A stretch of 32,137 nt of DNA, from IMG/VR virus record IMGVR_UViG_3300028025_002294, positions 1 through 32,137 of that record; one strand, written 5' to 3'. Under the pieces are notes generated by a model, which saw only the letters and a program-made list of their open reading frames with translations, searched no databases and was not told the DNA's origin. How positions within the stretch are numbered: position 1 is the stretch's first letter; every line of letters begins with the position of its first letter. Below, in pieces: positions 1 to 10,731 of this stretch. Made by a program: the position numbers and the translations under genes. This DNA comes from a virus.

Positions 1-1
1 G

Positions 2-445
2 AACATGACTGCAGGTGGAGATGGTACTTTTGGTAGAGTAGATACAGAAGAAACTAAATTAAAAAGAAGTAGTCATCACTTAGGGCAGAAAAGATCAGAA
101 GAAACAAAACAACTTATGAGTTTAGCAAAGAAAGGAAGGGCTCCAAAAAAGTCTAATTATGCTTGCTCTGAAGAAGCCAAGAAAAAAATATCAATAGCTA
201 ATAAAAATAAAATTAAACCTGATAGTTATAAATTAGCATGTTTAAACACTAGAGAAAAGAATCTATTAGAAAATCATGGTGGTATATTGCAAATTAACCC
301 AGTAGATAATTCTGTAATAAAAGAGTGGGCAACTACCATAAAAAACATAGCTTCTACTTTAAATTATGATGATAGTCATATAGGAAAGTGTATTCGTGGA
401 ACTAAGAAGTTAGCATACGGATTTGTTTGGAAATATAAATACTAA
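2..445 (+). CDS. Homing-endonuclease-like protein, C-terminal part (NUMOD3/NUMOD1-type DNA-binding region), cut by window edge
   Basis: The reading frame is open to the left edge, so the start is not visible; the ATG at 5 is internal or accidental. The first residues (NMTAGGDGTFG) resemble the segment linking a GIY-YIG or HNH nuclease core to its DNA-binding tail. Two short basic repeats follow (ETKLKRSSHHLG and SEETKQLMSLAKKG, then SEEAKKKISIANKNK), typical of NUMOD3 motifs. The last ~55 residues (ILQINPVDNSVIKEWATT to the end) resemble a NUMOD1/IENR1 helix-turn-helix unit. Such tails position homing endonucleases of phage introns or free-standing elements on DNA. No catalytic core is visible here, so nuclease type and activity cannot be judged. 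The stop lies 3 nt before the first tail-fibre gene, suggesting a selfish element parked beside or inside the fibre region. Confidence 0.72.
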   Translation, partial: NMTAGGDGTFGRVDTEETKLKRSSHHLGQKRSEETKQLMSLAKKGRAPKKSNYACSEEAKKKISIANKNKIKPDSYKLACLNTREKNLLENHGGILQINPVDNSVIKEWATTIKNIASTLNYDDSHIGKCIRGTKKLAYGFVWKYKY

Positions 446-448
446 GAC

Positions 449-3400
449 ATGTCTAATGAATTTATCGTAAAGAACGGACTTATAGTAGGGGGTAATGTGG
501 TTACCTCGGGAACTATTACTATTAATGGAGCTCTTGCAGCTACACAATCTTGGGTTACATCTCAAGCTTATTTAACTTCTGCTAGTTTAAGCGGATATGC
601 TACACAGTCTTATGTGACTAGTGCTATATCTGCTTTGATAGATGCAGCTCCTGGAGCGTTAGATACGCTTAATGAACTTGCAGCAGCACTTGGAGACGAT
701 GCTAACTTCTCTACAACAATAACAAACAGTATAGCTTCTAAGCAATCACAACTTAACGGAACTGGCTTAGTAAGAATGTCAGGAACAAGTGTAAGTTATG
801 ACAACACTACCTACTTAATTTCTAATTTTGGAAATATAGAAGGAGATCATACTTATGGGTATCCTTCAAGTAATGGTTGGTATAAAATTGCAGAGATTGT
901 TTTAACCTCATCATGCCAATCTTTTAATCTTTGGGGAGAATATAGAGACACAGGTTACTTTGATAACTCTCACTATAGAATACATATTACTGCAAGAGCA
1001 GAGTGTGACTTTCCAACTAACAACGAAAGTCATGCTATTAATGTAAACATATACGGAAGTAGTACTAATGAAACTTATTTTAGTAATAATGTAAGAGTTG
1101 TTCTTACTTCATCTTCTTCTAATTACAGAAAATATGAACTACAATACTACAGAGAAACTTGGGATACAGGTAGTTGGAACTTACAAACTTTAGGTTGGAC
1201 TACATACACAACTTCTCAAACTGCAGGAACTCCTACAGGAACTCCTAGAGTCTACTATGTTTCTAAGTTTAGCACAGACAATATTTTTGTTGCTAACAGA
1301 CTTTCTATAGGAACAACTTATGCTGGGTTTGCAGCTAACATTGCAGGAACAACGTACATTATTGGGGCTTCTGCTTGGGTTAATGATGGATATGGATTAA
1401 CAAATGCTAGTAGCCCAGGTACAGGTTTCTTCCCTTACAGTGATGGGACTTTAGTTTTTAATTCTGCCAACTCCGAAAAAATGCGTGTTGCTTCTAGTGG
1501 CAATGTCGGAATTAACACTAATAGTCCAAACGAAAAACTTACTGTTGTAGGAAATATAAACGTATTAAATTCGGGAGGAACCAAGATAGGTTTTGGTACT
1601 TCAGATTCATTTATTGCATATGGTTCATCAACAGCACATTATGGTATATCTTGGGGATGGACCTCAAATCCATTAGTACTTTCAGGTTACTTTGGAGTGG
1701 GAATATTTAGTGAAGGAGCAGAAAGAATGCGTATTACTGGTAGTGGCAATGTGGGTATAGGTACCACTAGTCCAGTAGCCAATTTATCTGTAGTAGGTAC
1801 TGTAAATTTAGGTGCTCAAACTTCTGGATTTTATAATACAAACTCCGTACTTCATATTGCTAAATCAGGCGTAGCTCAAATCACATTTGAAGATTATCAA
1901 GTAACAGCAGGTATTGCAGTTGCTGCTAGTGTAATGAGTTTTGGAAACCAAGTATCTGATGCTACTTATAGATTTAAGTATAACAATGTTTATAATGGTA
2001 ACTTTGCTTCAACTGGAACTACATTAGTACAATTTAATCCTACTACAAGTTATATTAGTGCAGGTAACTTTGGAATAGGAACTACTTCACCAGATACACC
2101 TTTGGTTGTACAGGGAGGTAGTGCAGGAACAGGTGGGTGGAATAGAACAGCAACTTTATCTGCTACGTATCCTGGACTTATTTTTAATAGTAATGGTACT
2201 AAGTGGGGTGGAATGGCATATGACTACAGTAGTGCTATGCGATTCTGGGTTAATGCTAGTAACAATGATATATTTGCTGGTACTCTAGCAATGTCTATTT
2301 TAAATAATGGTAATATTGGTATTGGTACATCTAATCCATCTACTAAACTAGACGTCATTGGTAATGCTTGGATTAACAGACCGTCTAATAAAGTAGACAA
2401 TGCTAGTTGTACAGAGTTGCCTTCTAGGGTAGAATTCAACAACGCATTTGCGTCAGGACAATCTGGATACATGATATTCAGATATCCTACTTACAATAAC
2501 TTTTTAATCTCTGGTGATTATGACGGCAATGTAGGAGGAGCAATTCCTAATATCCAGTTTGGTAGACAATCTACTGTTTATATGCACATTAACAGTAGTA
2601 ATGGAAATATAGGTATTGGTACTATCGCTCCAGATAGTCCTCTTGAAGTAGATGGTAGGGTAAGTATTCGTGGGGGAAATGAATTGTATTTTGGTCAGTC
2701 AACTTCTGGAATAGGAAGTTGGACTACTAGAATGTATGCAAGTGGATCTACCCATAAGTTCAATGCTTCTACATTTATATTTAACAATGAGGGATATGGT
2801 GGATCAGAGTATATGCGTATTACTTCTGCAGGTAATATTGGAATTAATACAACTACTCCATATGCAGGTACTGGTGTTACTTCTGTAACTATAAACGCAG
2901 CTGGATATCCTACATTAGCTTTTCAGAACAATGGTTCAAGAACAGGTGAGTTAATAGGTTACTATAATCACTTAGCCCTTAACACTCCAGGATTTATCGC
3001 TTTAAGCCCAGGTGACTCAGAAGCTGTTCGTATTACAACTAGCGGTAATGTTGGTATTGGAAGTACTAGTCCTACTCAAAAACTTCACATAGTTGGAACA
3101 GGTGCATCAAATGACGGTATTACTATACAAAATACAAATGCATCTGGTAACTCCCAACTTAGATTTTTAAATACTTCTGGAACTGAAAGAGCAGCAATTA
3201 CTTACGTTAATGGTGCAGATGCAGTTTACCACTATACAGCAGGAGGCGGTAACTTGCTTAATTTAGTAGGTGCTAACGTAGGTATAGGTACAAATGGTCC
3301 AAGTGATAAATTATCAGTAAATGGTAATATAGGTGTAGAATATGCAGGATATTTTGGGTTCTATAGATACTCTTCAGCAATACATACATTTAGTACAGAT

Positions 3401-5131
3401 GGAATTACTTCTGCTATGTTTGGTATTGCTGGAGGAGTATTCAGTGGTAGAAGTGATGCAGGACTTACAGTTTCAGGATATGATCAATTAAGATTCTACA
3501 CTGAAAATTCTGAAAGAATACGTATAAATAGAGCAGGTAAAGTATCTATAGGAACTACAGATACCAACTCAGACAAATCAGACTTTACTGTTTACACTGG
3601 TTCTGGTGCAAGTCTTGCCCTTACTGACGATCAAGTAAGAATGGGTGGTGCAGATGTTAACTGGGGTGTTGCACTAAGATCATACGGTGCACTACAAACT
3701 TACGGACAGGCTTTAGCTCTTAATACACAGGCTGGTAATTATGCGGTCAATGTTCAACCTAATGGAACAACAGTAGCACAATTCTACCAAGACTACTCTT
3801 ACTTCCCAGGATTAGATTTTTCTATCTCTAGAGTAAATGGAACACACTCATCTAACTACTTTAGAGGTGATGCATCCCATCTAGTTATTGGTACAGGAGG
3901 AACTCTCCATCTTAACTACGGTAACACGTCTGGTAATACTTATATTTCTGGTAGTACATATGTTAATAGTAATCTAGTATGGCATCAAGGAAATTTAACT
4001 AATTTAAATCAACTTACTAATGGGCCTGGGTACATTGCATCTGGCTCAACTATATCTGACACAGGATCTTGGACTAATGCAACTAAGTTTAAATCTTCAG
4101 GAGATATATCGTATGTTGGTGCAGGGAACCACTCTTTACAGATTTTCTCGGATACTAACAATGATGCCTTTATAGCATTTCATATTTCTGGTGACTATGC
4201 AGTTTATTTTGGTTTAGATGATTCCTCAAATAGATTACACACAGGTGGTTGGTCAGAGGGAGCTAATAAATATCAAATTTGGGATACTAGAGATTTTACT
4301 TCTACTAATATAAGTAACTGGAGTACAGCCTATTCTTGGGGCAATCATGCTTCTGCTGGTTATCTTACCTCTGGTTCCTTAAGTGGTTACGCTACTACAT
4401 CTTATGTAACAACCCAAATCAATAACTTAATCGCAGGAGCACCAGGAGCATTAGATACACTAGATGAATTGGCTGCTGCATTAGGAGATGATTCAAACTT
4501 TGCTACTACAGTAACTAATAGTATTGCAGGTAAGGTATCTAAAGCTGGTGATATTATTACTACTAGTAATAATTACGGATTAGTAATTGATCACACCCCT
4601 GCTCTTGGTGACTTTGTTGATGCTCTCTTAGTAAGATCAACAACAAGTGGTCAAAGAGCTCAAATAGGTTTTGCAACTGTTGACTCTGATGGAAATCACC
4701 ATAGAGCATCAATTAGAGCATACAAAGGGCCTGGTACTCTTGAAGGTGTATTTGGAATTGCTTTGCGTCAAGCAGGCAGTGGGGCCCATATCCAAAGGCT
4801 TACTTTAGATTATTTAGGTAATTTAACTATTGGTGGAGCACTTACAGAATCTTCTTCTATTAAACTAAAAGAAAATGTAGAAACAAGCGAGGGAAATTTA
4901 GAAAAGGTAGTAAATTTGAGACCAGTAACTTACAATAAGATTGGGTCTCAGACTACAGAATTAGGACTTATTGCAGAAGAAGTTGCTGAGGTCTACCCAG
5001 AGTTTGTACAATATGATGAGAACGGAGAACCTATAGGGGTTAACTACTCACGCTTAACTGCTGCTCTTATTGGTGCAGTTAAAGAATTAACAAATCAAGT
5101 TCAAGAATTAAACAAAAAGATAAATGGCTAA
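449..5131 (+). CDS. Giant tail fibre / receptor-binding protein with C-terminal Peptidase_S74 chaperone domain
   Basis: This 1560-residue protein is beta-rich, Gly/Ser/Thr/Asn-rich and fibrous. At least nine repeats of the form (M/I)RI..GNVGIGTTSP...L.V.G run through about residues 345-1050, a hallmark of S74-type fibres. A module reading GALDTLNELAAALGDD occurs near the N-terminus (nt ~637-735) and again near the C-terminus as GALDTLDELAAALGDD (nt ~4429-4545), so the ends share an internal duplication. The C-terminal ~94 residues, from about 1467, form a Peptidase_S74 intramolecular chaperone: SSSIKLKENV with the Ser/Lys pair of the autocleavage site, then LGLIAEEVAEVYPEFV and a terminal helical coiled coil. 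In known members this domain drives trimer assembly and then cleaves itself off. The stop overlaps the next start by 8 nt. It probably binds host surface glycan or protein. Confidence 0.9.
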   Translation: MSNEFIVKNGLIVGGNVVTSGTITINGALAATQSWVTSQAYLTSASLSGYATQSYVTSAISALIDAAPGALDTLNELAAALGDDANFSTTITNSIASKQSQLNGTGLVRMSGTSVSYDNTTYLISNFGNIEGDHTYGYPSSNGWYKIAEIVLTSSCQSFNLWGEYRDTGYFDNSHYRIHITARAECDFPTNNESHAINVNIYGSSTNETYFSNNVRVVLTSSSSNYRKYELQYYRETWDTGSWNLQTLGWTTYTTSQTAGTPTGTPRVYYVSKFSTDNIFVANRLSIGTTYAGFAANIAGTTYIIGASAWVNDGYGLTNASSPGTGFFPYSDGTLVFNSANSEKMRVASSGNVGINTNSPNEKLTVVGNINVLNSGGTKIGFGTSDSFIAYGSSTAHYGISWGWTSNPLVLSGYFGVGIFSEGAERMRITGSGNVGIGTTSPVANLSVVGTVNLGAQTSGFYNTNSVLHIAKSGVAQITFEDYQVTAGIAVAASVMSFGNQVSDATYRFKYNNVYNGNFASTGTTLVQFNPTTSYISAGNFGIGTTSPDTPLVVQGGSAGTGGWNRTATLSATYPGLIFNSNGTKWGGMAYDYSSAMRFWVNASNNDIFAGTLAMSILNNGNIGIGTSNPSTKLDVIGNAWINRPSNKVDNASCTELPSRVEFNNAFASGQSGYMIFRYPTYNNFLISGDYDGNVGGAIPNIQFGRQSTVYMHINSSNGNIGIGTIAPDSPLEVDGRVSIRGGNELYFGQSTSGIGSWTTRMYASGSTHKFNASTFIFNNEGYGGSEYMRITSAGNIGINTTTPYAGTGVTSVTINAAGYPTLAFQNNGSRTGELIGYYNHLALNTPGFIALSPGDSEAVRITTSGNVGIGSTSPTQKLHIVGTGASNDGITIQNTNASGNSQLRFLNTSGTERAAITYVNGADAVYHYTAGGGNLLNLVGANVGIGTNGPSDKLSVNGNIGVEYAGYFGFYRYSSAIHTFSTDGITSAMFGIAGGVFSGRSDAGLTVSGYDQLRFYTENSERIRINRAGKVSIGTTDTNSDKSDFTVYTGSGASLALTDDQVRMGGADVNWGVALRSYGALQTYGQALALNTQAGNYAVNVQPNGTTVAQFYQDYSYFPGLDFSISRVNGTHSSNYFRGDASHLVIGTGGTLHLNYGNTSGNTYISGSTYVNSNLVWHQGNLTNLNQLTNGPGYIASGSTISDTGSWTNATKFKSSGDISYVGAGNHSLQIFSDTNNDAFIAFHISGDYAVYFGLDDSSNRLHTGGWSEGANKYQIWDTRDFTSTNISNWSTAYSWGNHASAGYLTSGSLSGYATTSYVTTQINNLIAGAPGALDTLDELAAALGDDSNFATTVTNSIAGKVSKAGDIITTSNNYGLVIDHTPALGDFVDALLVRSTTSGQRAQIGFATVDSDGNHHRASIRAYKGPGTLEGVFGIALRQAGSGAHIQRLTLDYLGNLTIGGALTESSSIKLKENVETSEGNLEKVVNLRPVTYNKIGSQTTELGLIAEEVAEVYPEFVQYDENGEPIGVNYSRLTAALIGAVKELTNQVQELNKKING

Positions 5132-8100
5132 TTTATTATCCAATACCACAATAGGCGGTTACCAGTCTATACACACAGGTAACATAGGGAGTTATGCACT
5201 AACTAGTCTTCCCTCTCATAATCATGATGATAGATATTTTACTGAGACTGAGTCTGATGGAAGATTTCAACCCTTAGAGAATCAAAGAGTATCTACCTCA
5301 AGTACTGTAAGGTTTTCAAATACTTATACTACCGCATGGTTTAGAAATGATAACTCTAATACAGGTCTCTATAATGAGAGTACTACAATGCACTGGTCAT
5401 CTAATGAGAATGGTTTTTGGGATGTTTCTTCTACCAATACTGAGTCTTCTATTAGATTCTATACAGGGGGACATAAGAGTGCGTTAAGAGGTTATGTTTA
5501 TGCTGATACAAGTAACAACATTGGTTTCTTAAATAATGCTGGTAGCTGGTCTTTAAGAACTACTACTTCTAGAAATACTATTTTATATGGCAATCTTACA
5601 GTAGGACAAGATACAGCAGCTTCTTCAATCTTTATGTCTGATTCAGATGAAGGGATGAGGGAGATTCATTGTAACTCTAATAGAATTGGATTCTTGACCC
5701 AAGGTGGGAGTTGGGGTGCTTATGCTGATGATAGTGCTAACTGGTTTTCTACAGGATACATTCAGTCATTTACATCAATGTATTCTCCTATTTACTATAG
5801 TGGAAGTGACTCTACTTATTATGTAGATCCTAATGGAATAACAAATATTAAGAGACTTTATGCAAATGATAAATACCATTACTTTGGTTCTAGCTCTAAC
5901 TGGGATGATGGAAGTTTAAACGGAGTAAATAATAATATAACTAACGTACACTTTCAAGGTCACGTAGACTTTTGGATAGGTGCAGGTAATACTAAGTGGT
6001 ATACTAGTGTTGCAAGTGGTCACCATGATTTGCTTATCAACACTATGCAGAGCGGTGGAGGTAATACTAGAGGTATTACATTTACAGCATCTACTAATGG
6101 TGGATCAGTTTATAGATTAGGTAGATGGTTCTCTCACAGTACACAAACAGGAAGCTACTTAAACGTAGACGGAAGTATTAAGATTGGAGGAACCAGTGAT
6201 ACTTACTTTACACCGACAGCAAAACTTCAAGTGATAAGTTCCACTGCAGGAACAGATGTTGTTGCCGTAGATGGCGTCTATGGACGTTTATTTACAGTAA
6301 CAGATGACTTAAGTGATTCTTTGTTCTCAGTTAATACGATAGCAGGTCTTCCTGTGATAGAAGCTTTTGCTGACAACACAGTTAAAATAGGTAAATACGG
6401 ATCTAACTCTATTACTATTTCAGGTAGTAAAATAGCAATCAATAGTGATACAGTAGATGCGAACTTCCCATTTTTTGTAGGAGACAGAAGTGTAGCAGGC
6501 TCTAGATACTCTTTGACTAACAAGGGTATGGGCTTTAACCTAGCTGATAACTATGCTCAATTACAACTTTACGGAGGAAACGGATCTTACATTGATTTTG
6601 TAACTTCTTCTGGCCAAGATAGTGGAGGAAGAATTATGTGGAACGGTACTAACTTTGTTGTTGGTGGTTCTATGTATCTTAATGATGCATTATACACTTA
6701 CACTCTTTATGATCGTAATGATACTGGCTATTATTTAGACATGAATGGTACCTCTAGACTAGGTACATTGAATATCAATCAGTTAAGTGTTTATGGAAAC
6801 ACTTATTTGGGAGACGGTAACGGAGATGAAGTTCACATTAATGACATTCTTAGAGTAGGAGCAACTGATTCAGGTGATGCACACTTTTACTTTGGTGAGG
6901 GTGGATCAGCAGGTTCTGATTATGGTTCGCACTGGTATTGGGACTCAGGTTACACCTTTACTTGGAATACAAGAAACAATGGTACAGATACTGCTTTATT
7001 TGACTATGTAACAAACGATACTACATACATAAATTGGAGGCGTAACTTCCATATGCAGAATCGTGAGATTAATTATACAGCACAATTACATTTTAATGGA
7101 GGTACCCGTTTTGTTACTTATAATAGTAACTACTTATATTTTCAACCAGACTCTACTTCTGTAGGAGGAATTCTTGTTAGAGATGGAAATTCTAGCATAA
7201 GAGGTTATAGTGCATACTTTGATGGTAGTGGATTTGGTCTTTTAAACTCTTCAGGAAACTGGGGTATTCGTCTTAATCCTGGAAATGTTGGAACTGAATT
7301 ATCTTATGCAGGAAGTTTAAGATTAGATACACGTTCTGGAGGTGTTGGAGTTCAAGGTAACGTTTATACAAATGCTGACTATGGATACGGTCTAGTAGGT
7401 CTTTATTCTTCTGTTAGATATCAGGGTGTATTTGCAATGAGTAACGATTACAAGTTACTTGCTGATGGAACAGGTACGGGAAATCTTTATGGTATTGCAT
7501 GGACACATACAAACGTAGGTGGGCAATCTAAAACAGGTTTAGATCATCAAGCATTGTTTGTAACTAATGGTATTACTCAAACAGCTATTGGTACAGGTAT
7601 TTGGACTTCAGGACTTATTACTACAACTTCTTATGGAACATCTGCAAACTGGAATACCGCATTTGGTTGGGGTAACCACGCTAGTGCAGGATACCTTACA
7701 TCTCTCCCTTCACATAATCACGATGACAGATACTACACCGAATCAGAAATAGATTCTCAGATAAGTGCAAGACTGTATCAGACTTCAGGTGGTACGATAG
7801 ATGTAAACGCTTTTAATAGTACGGGATTATACAGAGGTTCAACAGGCAGTTGGACTAATAGACCAACTATAACTGATAATTCAGGAGCTCTTTTACAGAT
7901 AGATACACACCCAGGAAATTATCATACACAATTATTTTTTGATTCAAGCGGTACTAGATTGTATTTAAGATCAGCTATTGCAGGTTCTTGGGGAAGTTGG
8001 GTTACTATGTGGCATTCTGGTAACCTTACTAATTTAAATCAGCTTTCAAATGGTCCTGGGTATGTTACAAGTTCAGGTTCTGTTAACTATGCTACCTCTG

Positions 8101-10730
8101 CTGGCAATGCTGACACAGTAGATGGATATCACGCTACAAATGCTGCAAGTGGGCTTGCTTACTATGCAAGTAACGGATACTTGTATGTTCCATCTTGGAT
8201 TAATGTAGGAAGTGCTGGTATATTTTCAAGTACAAATAATGCTCACATAAGACCTAATACAGGTGCTTATGGAGCGTGGGAGATGATTGGTTCAAAGGGT
8301 AGTTGGGCTGCTATTTACTTTAACGATAGTAGTAATTATTTAATGGCTAACAATAATGAAGTTGGTCATTATCAAAACGGGATAGGGTGGAAGTATAGAT
8401 GGTATCAAGGTACAATGTACATTAGTAGAGGCACAACTGGTGGTGGTACTGAATTTACTGTTCTTGATAGCGGTAACTACACATCATACTCTCCTTCTCT
8501 TACAGGATCAGGTGCTTCAGGTACTTGGGGTATTAACGTAACTGGATCTGCTGGATCTGCTGGTAGTGCTACTACTTCTACTAACCTTTCTGGTACAGGA
8601 GGCTCGTCTATTCAGTCTACTTCAACAGGAACCTCTTATACTGCTAACTACCAAGTAAGAGAAAATGCTGGAGGTAGTGGTAGCACAAATGAAATTTATG
8701 CACCTCAATTAGCATTCCATTGGGGAGGAGTTGTTGCTTCTAGCATCATGATGGAATCTAGTGGTAGAATGGCTATTAGAAATAATCCAGGGGGATCGTA
8801 TGAAAACTTTATAGCAGCAGTTATTTACTCTTCTGGTTATGGAGATTCCACACAATGGAATACAGCATACTCATGGGGTAATCATGCAAGTGCAGGTTAT
8901 ATTACATCATCAGGAAGTATTAGTGGTACAGCAGGATCTATATCAGGGTTTAATAACCCTACAACAGCATCTACTGCTAATACAATAGCATATAGAGACG
9001 GTAGTGGAGATATATCAGCAAGAGAATTTGTTTTAACAGCATCTACTATTCATACTACAACACCTTCTTCTATAGTTGGTATATTTCCTACAACAAATCA
9101 AGTTGTAAAATTTGGAGATACTGCTATAAAAAACTTCTTAGGATTAGGATCTTTGGCATACAGTTCAGCTACTATTCCTACAAATAATAATCAACTTACT
9201 AATGGTGCAGGATATGTAACAAGTTCTGGTTCTGTTAGCTACGCTACAACAGCAGGCACAGCAAATGCAGTTGCTTGGACTAACGTATCTAGCAGACCAA
9301 CAGCACTTTCTCAATTCTCTAATGATCTAGGAAATTATGGTGGTTGGATTACTTCTTCAGGTAACGCTGCTACTGCAACTAACGTAGCATGGACAGGAGT
9401 AACTGGAAGACCTACAGCATTATCTCAATTCAGTAATGATTTGGGTAACTATGGTGGTTGGTTAACTACAGGAGGTAAGGCTGCAGACTCAGAATTATTT
9501 GATGGAACTGATTCGATATACTTTGTTAAAGGTAATGGAACAAATGCACTTGGACGTACCACAACTAATAATAGTGGTGGTAACTCTGCTGGAGGATTAT
9601 CTTCTGGATTCTATGATGGAAGTGGTATGTCAAATATGCCGACAAGTGACTGGTATCATTTGATTGTAAACTCTCACCACAATAGTGCAACAACCAACCA
9701 GTACGAGTTTCAATTAGCAACTGCTTTCTGGGACAAATCAAACTTTTATGTTAGAAGTATTAGTCCTGGAGATGTAGGACCTTGGAGAACACTTGTACAT
9801 AATGGAAATATAGGTAGTCAATCAGTAAGTTATGCTTCTACCTCAGGTAGTGCTACTACTGCAGGAAGTGCAACAATGGCACAACAACTTAGTAAGTCTG
9901 GTGACATCTATGGACAAGACTGGAATAGTTACTACGTAAGTGGTAAGTTAATCGTTGCTAACGCACTAGGACACAGTGGAGCTAACAGACCTAACCTTAC
10001 CTACGATTACGGTGTAGCTTTATCTTACGGAGAAACTGGTGGTCCATTATTGCAAATGTACTTCCCAGAAAACTCAGGTAACATTGGTACTATTTTTAGA
10101 AAAGGTACTTATAGAACTGGTTGGAATGGTAACTGGAGTACTTGGAAAACATTAGTAGAGCAAGAAGGAAATACGTGTACTATTGTTGGGGGTAATGGAA
10201 CAGGTCTAGAGGTTCATGGTAACGTAGGTTACAACCAAGATCCTTTGACTTACTTCTTGATAAGAGGTCAAGCAGACACTAGTTGGAAAGCACTTAAAAT
10301 ACGCTTAACTGGAGATGCAGGAGGACAGGATATTGAATTCAGACGTATAGCAGAGAATGGTACAGACTCAAGAATGTGGTATATTCCAAGAGGCGGAAAC
10401 ACTGTTAACTTTGACTATCCAATTGTTCAGCCTTCAGATTCTAGACTTAAGGATAACATCACTTCTATCAGTACTCCTGTAGAAAAGATTAAATCTCTAC
10501 GTGGTGTAGAGTTTGATTGGAACTCAGGTGAGCAAGTAGGCACACATGATGTAGGTCTGATTGCTCAAGACGTTGAGGCAGTTCTTCCAGAAGCAGTTAT
10601 TACTCAAGAAGATGGATACAAGAACTTGGCTTACACTAAAGTTATCCCTCTATTGGTAGAAGCAATGAAAGAACAGCAAGCAATGATTGAGGCTTTAAGA
10701 GCTGAAATAGAACTTTTAAAAAGTAAATAA
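5124..10730 (+). CDS. Second giant tail fibre protein with C-terminal Peptidase_S74 chaperone domain
   Basis: This 1868-residue fibrous protein starts inside the end of the preceding fibre gene (8-nt overlap), implying coupled translation. Repeat types include LPSHNHDDRY(F/Y)TE (near residue 30 and again ~855), WGNHASAGY(L/I)T units, LTNLNQLSNGPGYVTSSG units and two adjacent copies of RPTALSQFSNDLGNYGGW (nt ~9290-9465). The WGNHASAGYLT and LTNLNQL..GPGY units are shared with the upstream fibre, so the two genes have exchanged or duplicated modules. The C-terminal ~98 residues, from about 1771, are a Peptidase_S74 domain: SDSRLKDNI with the cleavage Ser and the Lys, then VGLIAQDVEAVLPEAV, and a terminal coiled coil. 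It lacks the GNVGIGTTSP repeat array of the first fibre. It is likely a long fibre or baseplate-attached adhesin; the partner and receptor cannot be inferred. Confidence 0.9.
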   Translation: MANLLSNTTIGGYQSIHTGNIGSYALTSLPSHNHDDRYFTETESDGRFQPLENQRVSTSSTVRFSNTYTTAWFRNDNSNTGLYNESTTMHWSSNENGFWDVSSTNTESSIRFYTGGHKSALRGYVYADTSNNIGFLNNAGSWSLRTTTSRNTILYGNLTVGQDTAASSIFMSDSDEGMREIHCNSNRIGFLTQGGSWGAYADDSANWFSTGYIQSFTSMYSPIYYSGSDSTYYVDPNGITNIKRLYANDKYHYFGSSSNWDDGSLNGVNNNITNVHFQGHVDFWIGAGNTKWYTSVASGHHDLLINTMQSGGGNTRGITFTASTNGGSVYRLGRWFSHSTQTGSYLNVDGSIKIGGTSDTYFTPTAKLQVISSTAGTDVVAVDGVYGRLFTVTDDLSDSLFSVNTIAGLPVIEAFADNTVKIGKYGSNSITISGSKIAINSDTVDANFPFFVGDRSVAGSRYSLTNKGMGFNLADNYAQLQLYGGNGSYIDFVTSSGQDSGGRIMWNGTNFVVGGSMYLNDALYTYTLYDRNDTGYYLDMNGTSRLGTLNINQLSVYGNTYLGDGNGDEVHINDILRVGATDSGDAHFYFGEGGSAGSDYGSHWYWDSGYTFTWNTRNNGTDTALFDYVTNDTTYINWRRNFHMQNREINYTAQLHFNGGTRFVTYNSNYLYFQPDSTSVGGILVRDGNSSIRGYSAYFDGSGFGLLNSSGNWGIRLNPGNVGTELSYAGSLRLDTRSGGVGVQGNVYTNADYGYGLVGLYSSVRYQGVFAMSNDYKLLADGTGTGNLYGIAWTHTNVGGQSKTGLDHQALFVTNGITQTAIGTGIWTSGLITTTSYGTSANWNTAFGWGNHASAGYLTSLPSHNHDDRYYTESEIDSQISARLYQTSGGTIDVNAFNSTGLYRGSTGSWTNRPTITDNSGALLQIDTHPGNYHTQLFFDSSGTRLYLRSAIAGSWGSWVTMWHSGNLTNLNQLSNGPGYVTSSGSVNYATSAGNADTVDGYHATNAASGLAYYASNGYLYVPSWINVGSAGIFSSTNNAHIRPNTGAYGAWEMIGSKGSWAAIYFNDSSNYLMANNNEVGHYQNGIGWKYRWYQGTMYISRGTTGGGTEFTVLDSGNYTSYSPSLTGSGASGTWGINVTGSAGSAGSATTSTNLSGTGGSSIQSTSTGTSYTANYQVRENAGGSGSTNEIYAPQLAFHWGGVVASSIMMESSGRMAIRNNPGGSYENFIAAVIYSSGYGDSTQWNTAYSWGNHASAGYITSSGSISGTAGSISGFNNPTTASTANTIAYRDGSGDISAREFVLTASTIHTTTPSSIVGIFPTTNQVVKFGDTAIKNFLGLGSLAYSSATIPTNNNQLTNGAGYVTSSGSVSYATTAGTANAVAWTNVSSRPTALSQFSNDLGNYGGWITSSGNAATATNVAWTGVTGRPTALSQFSNDLGNYGGWLTTGGKAADSELFDGTDSIYFVKGNGTNALGRTTTNNSGGNSAGGLSSGFYDGSGMSNMPTSDWYHLIVNSHHNSATTNQYEFQLATAFWDKSNFYVRSISPGDVGPWRTLVHNGNIGSQSVSYASTSGSATTAGSATMAQQLSKSGDIYGQDWNSYYVSGKLIVANALGHSGANRPNLTYDYGVALSYGETGGPLLQMYFPENSGNIGTIFRKGTYRTGWNGNWSTWKTLVEQEGNTCTIVGGNGTGLEVHGNVGYNQDPLTYFLIRGQADTSWKALKIRLTGDAGGQDIEFRRIAENGTDSRMWYIPRGGNTVNFDYPIVQPSDSRLKDNITSISTPVEKIKSLRGVEFDWNSGEQVGTHDVGLIAQDVEAVLPEAVITQEDGYKNLAYTKVIPLLVEAMKEQQAMIEALRAEIELLKSK

Positions 10731-10731
10731 C

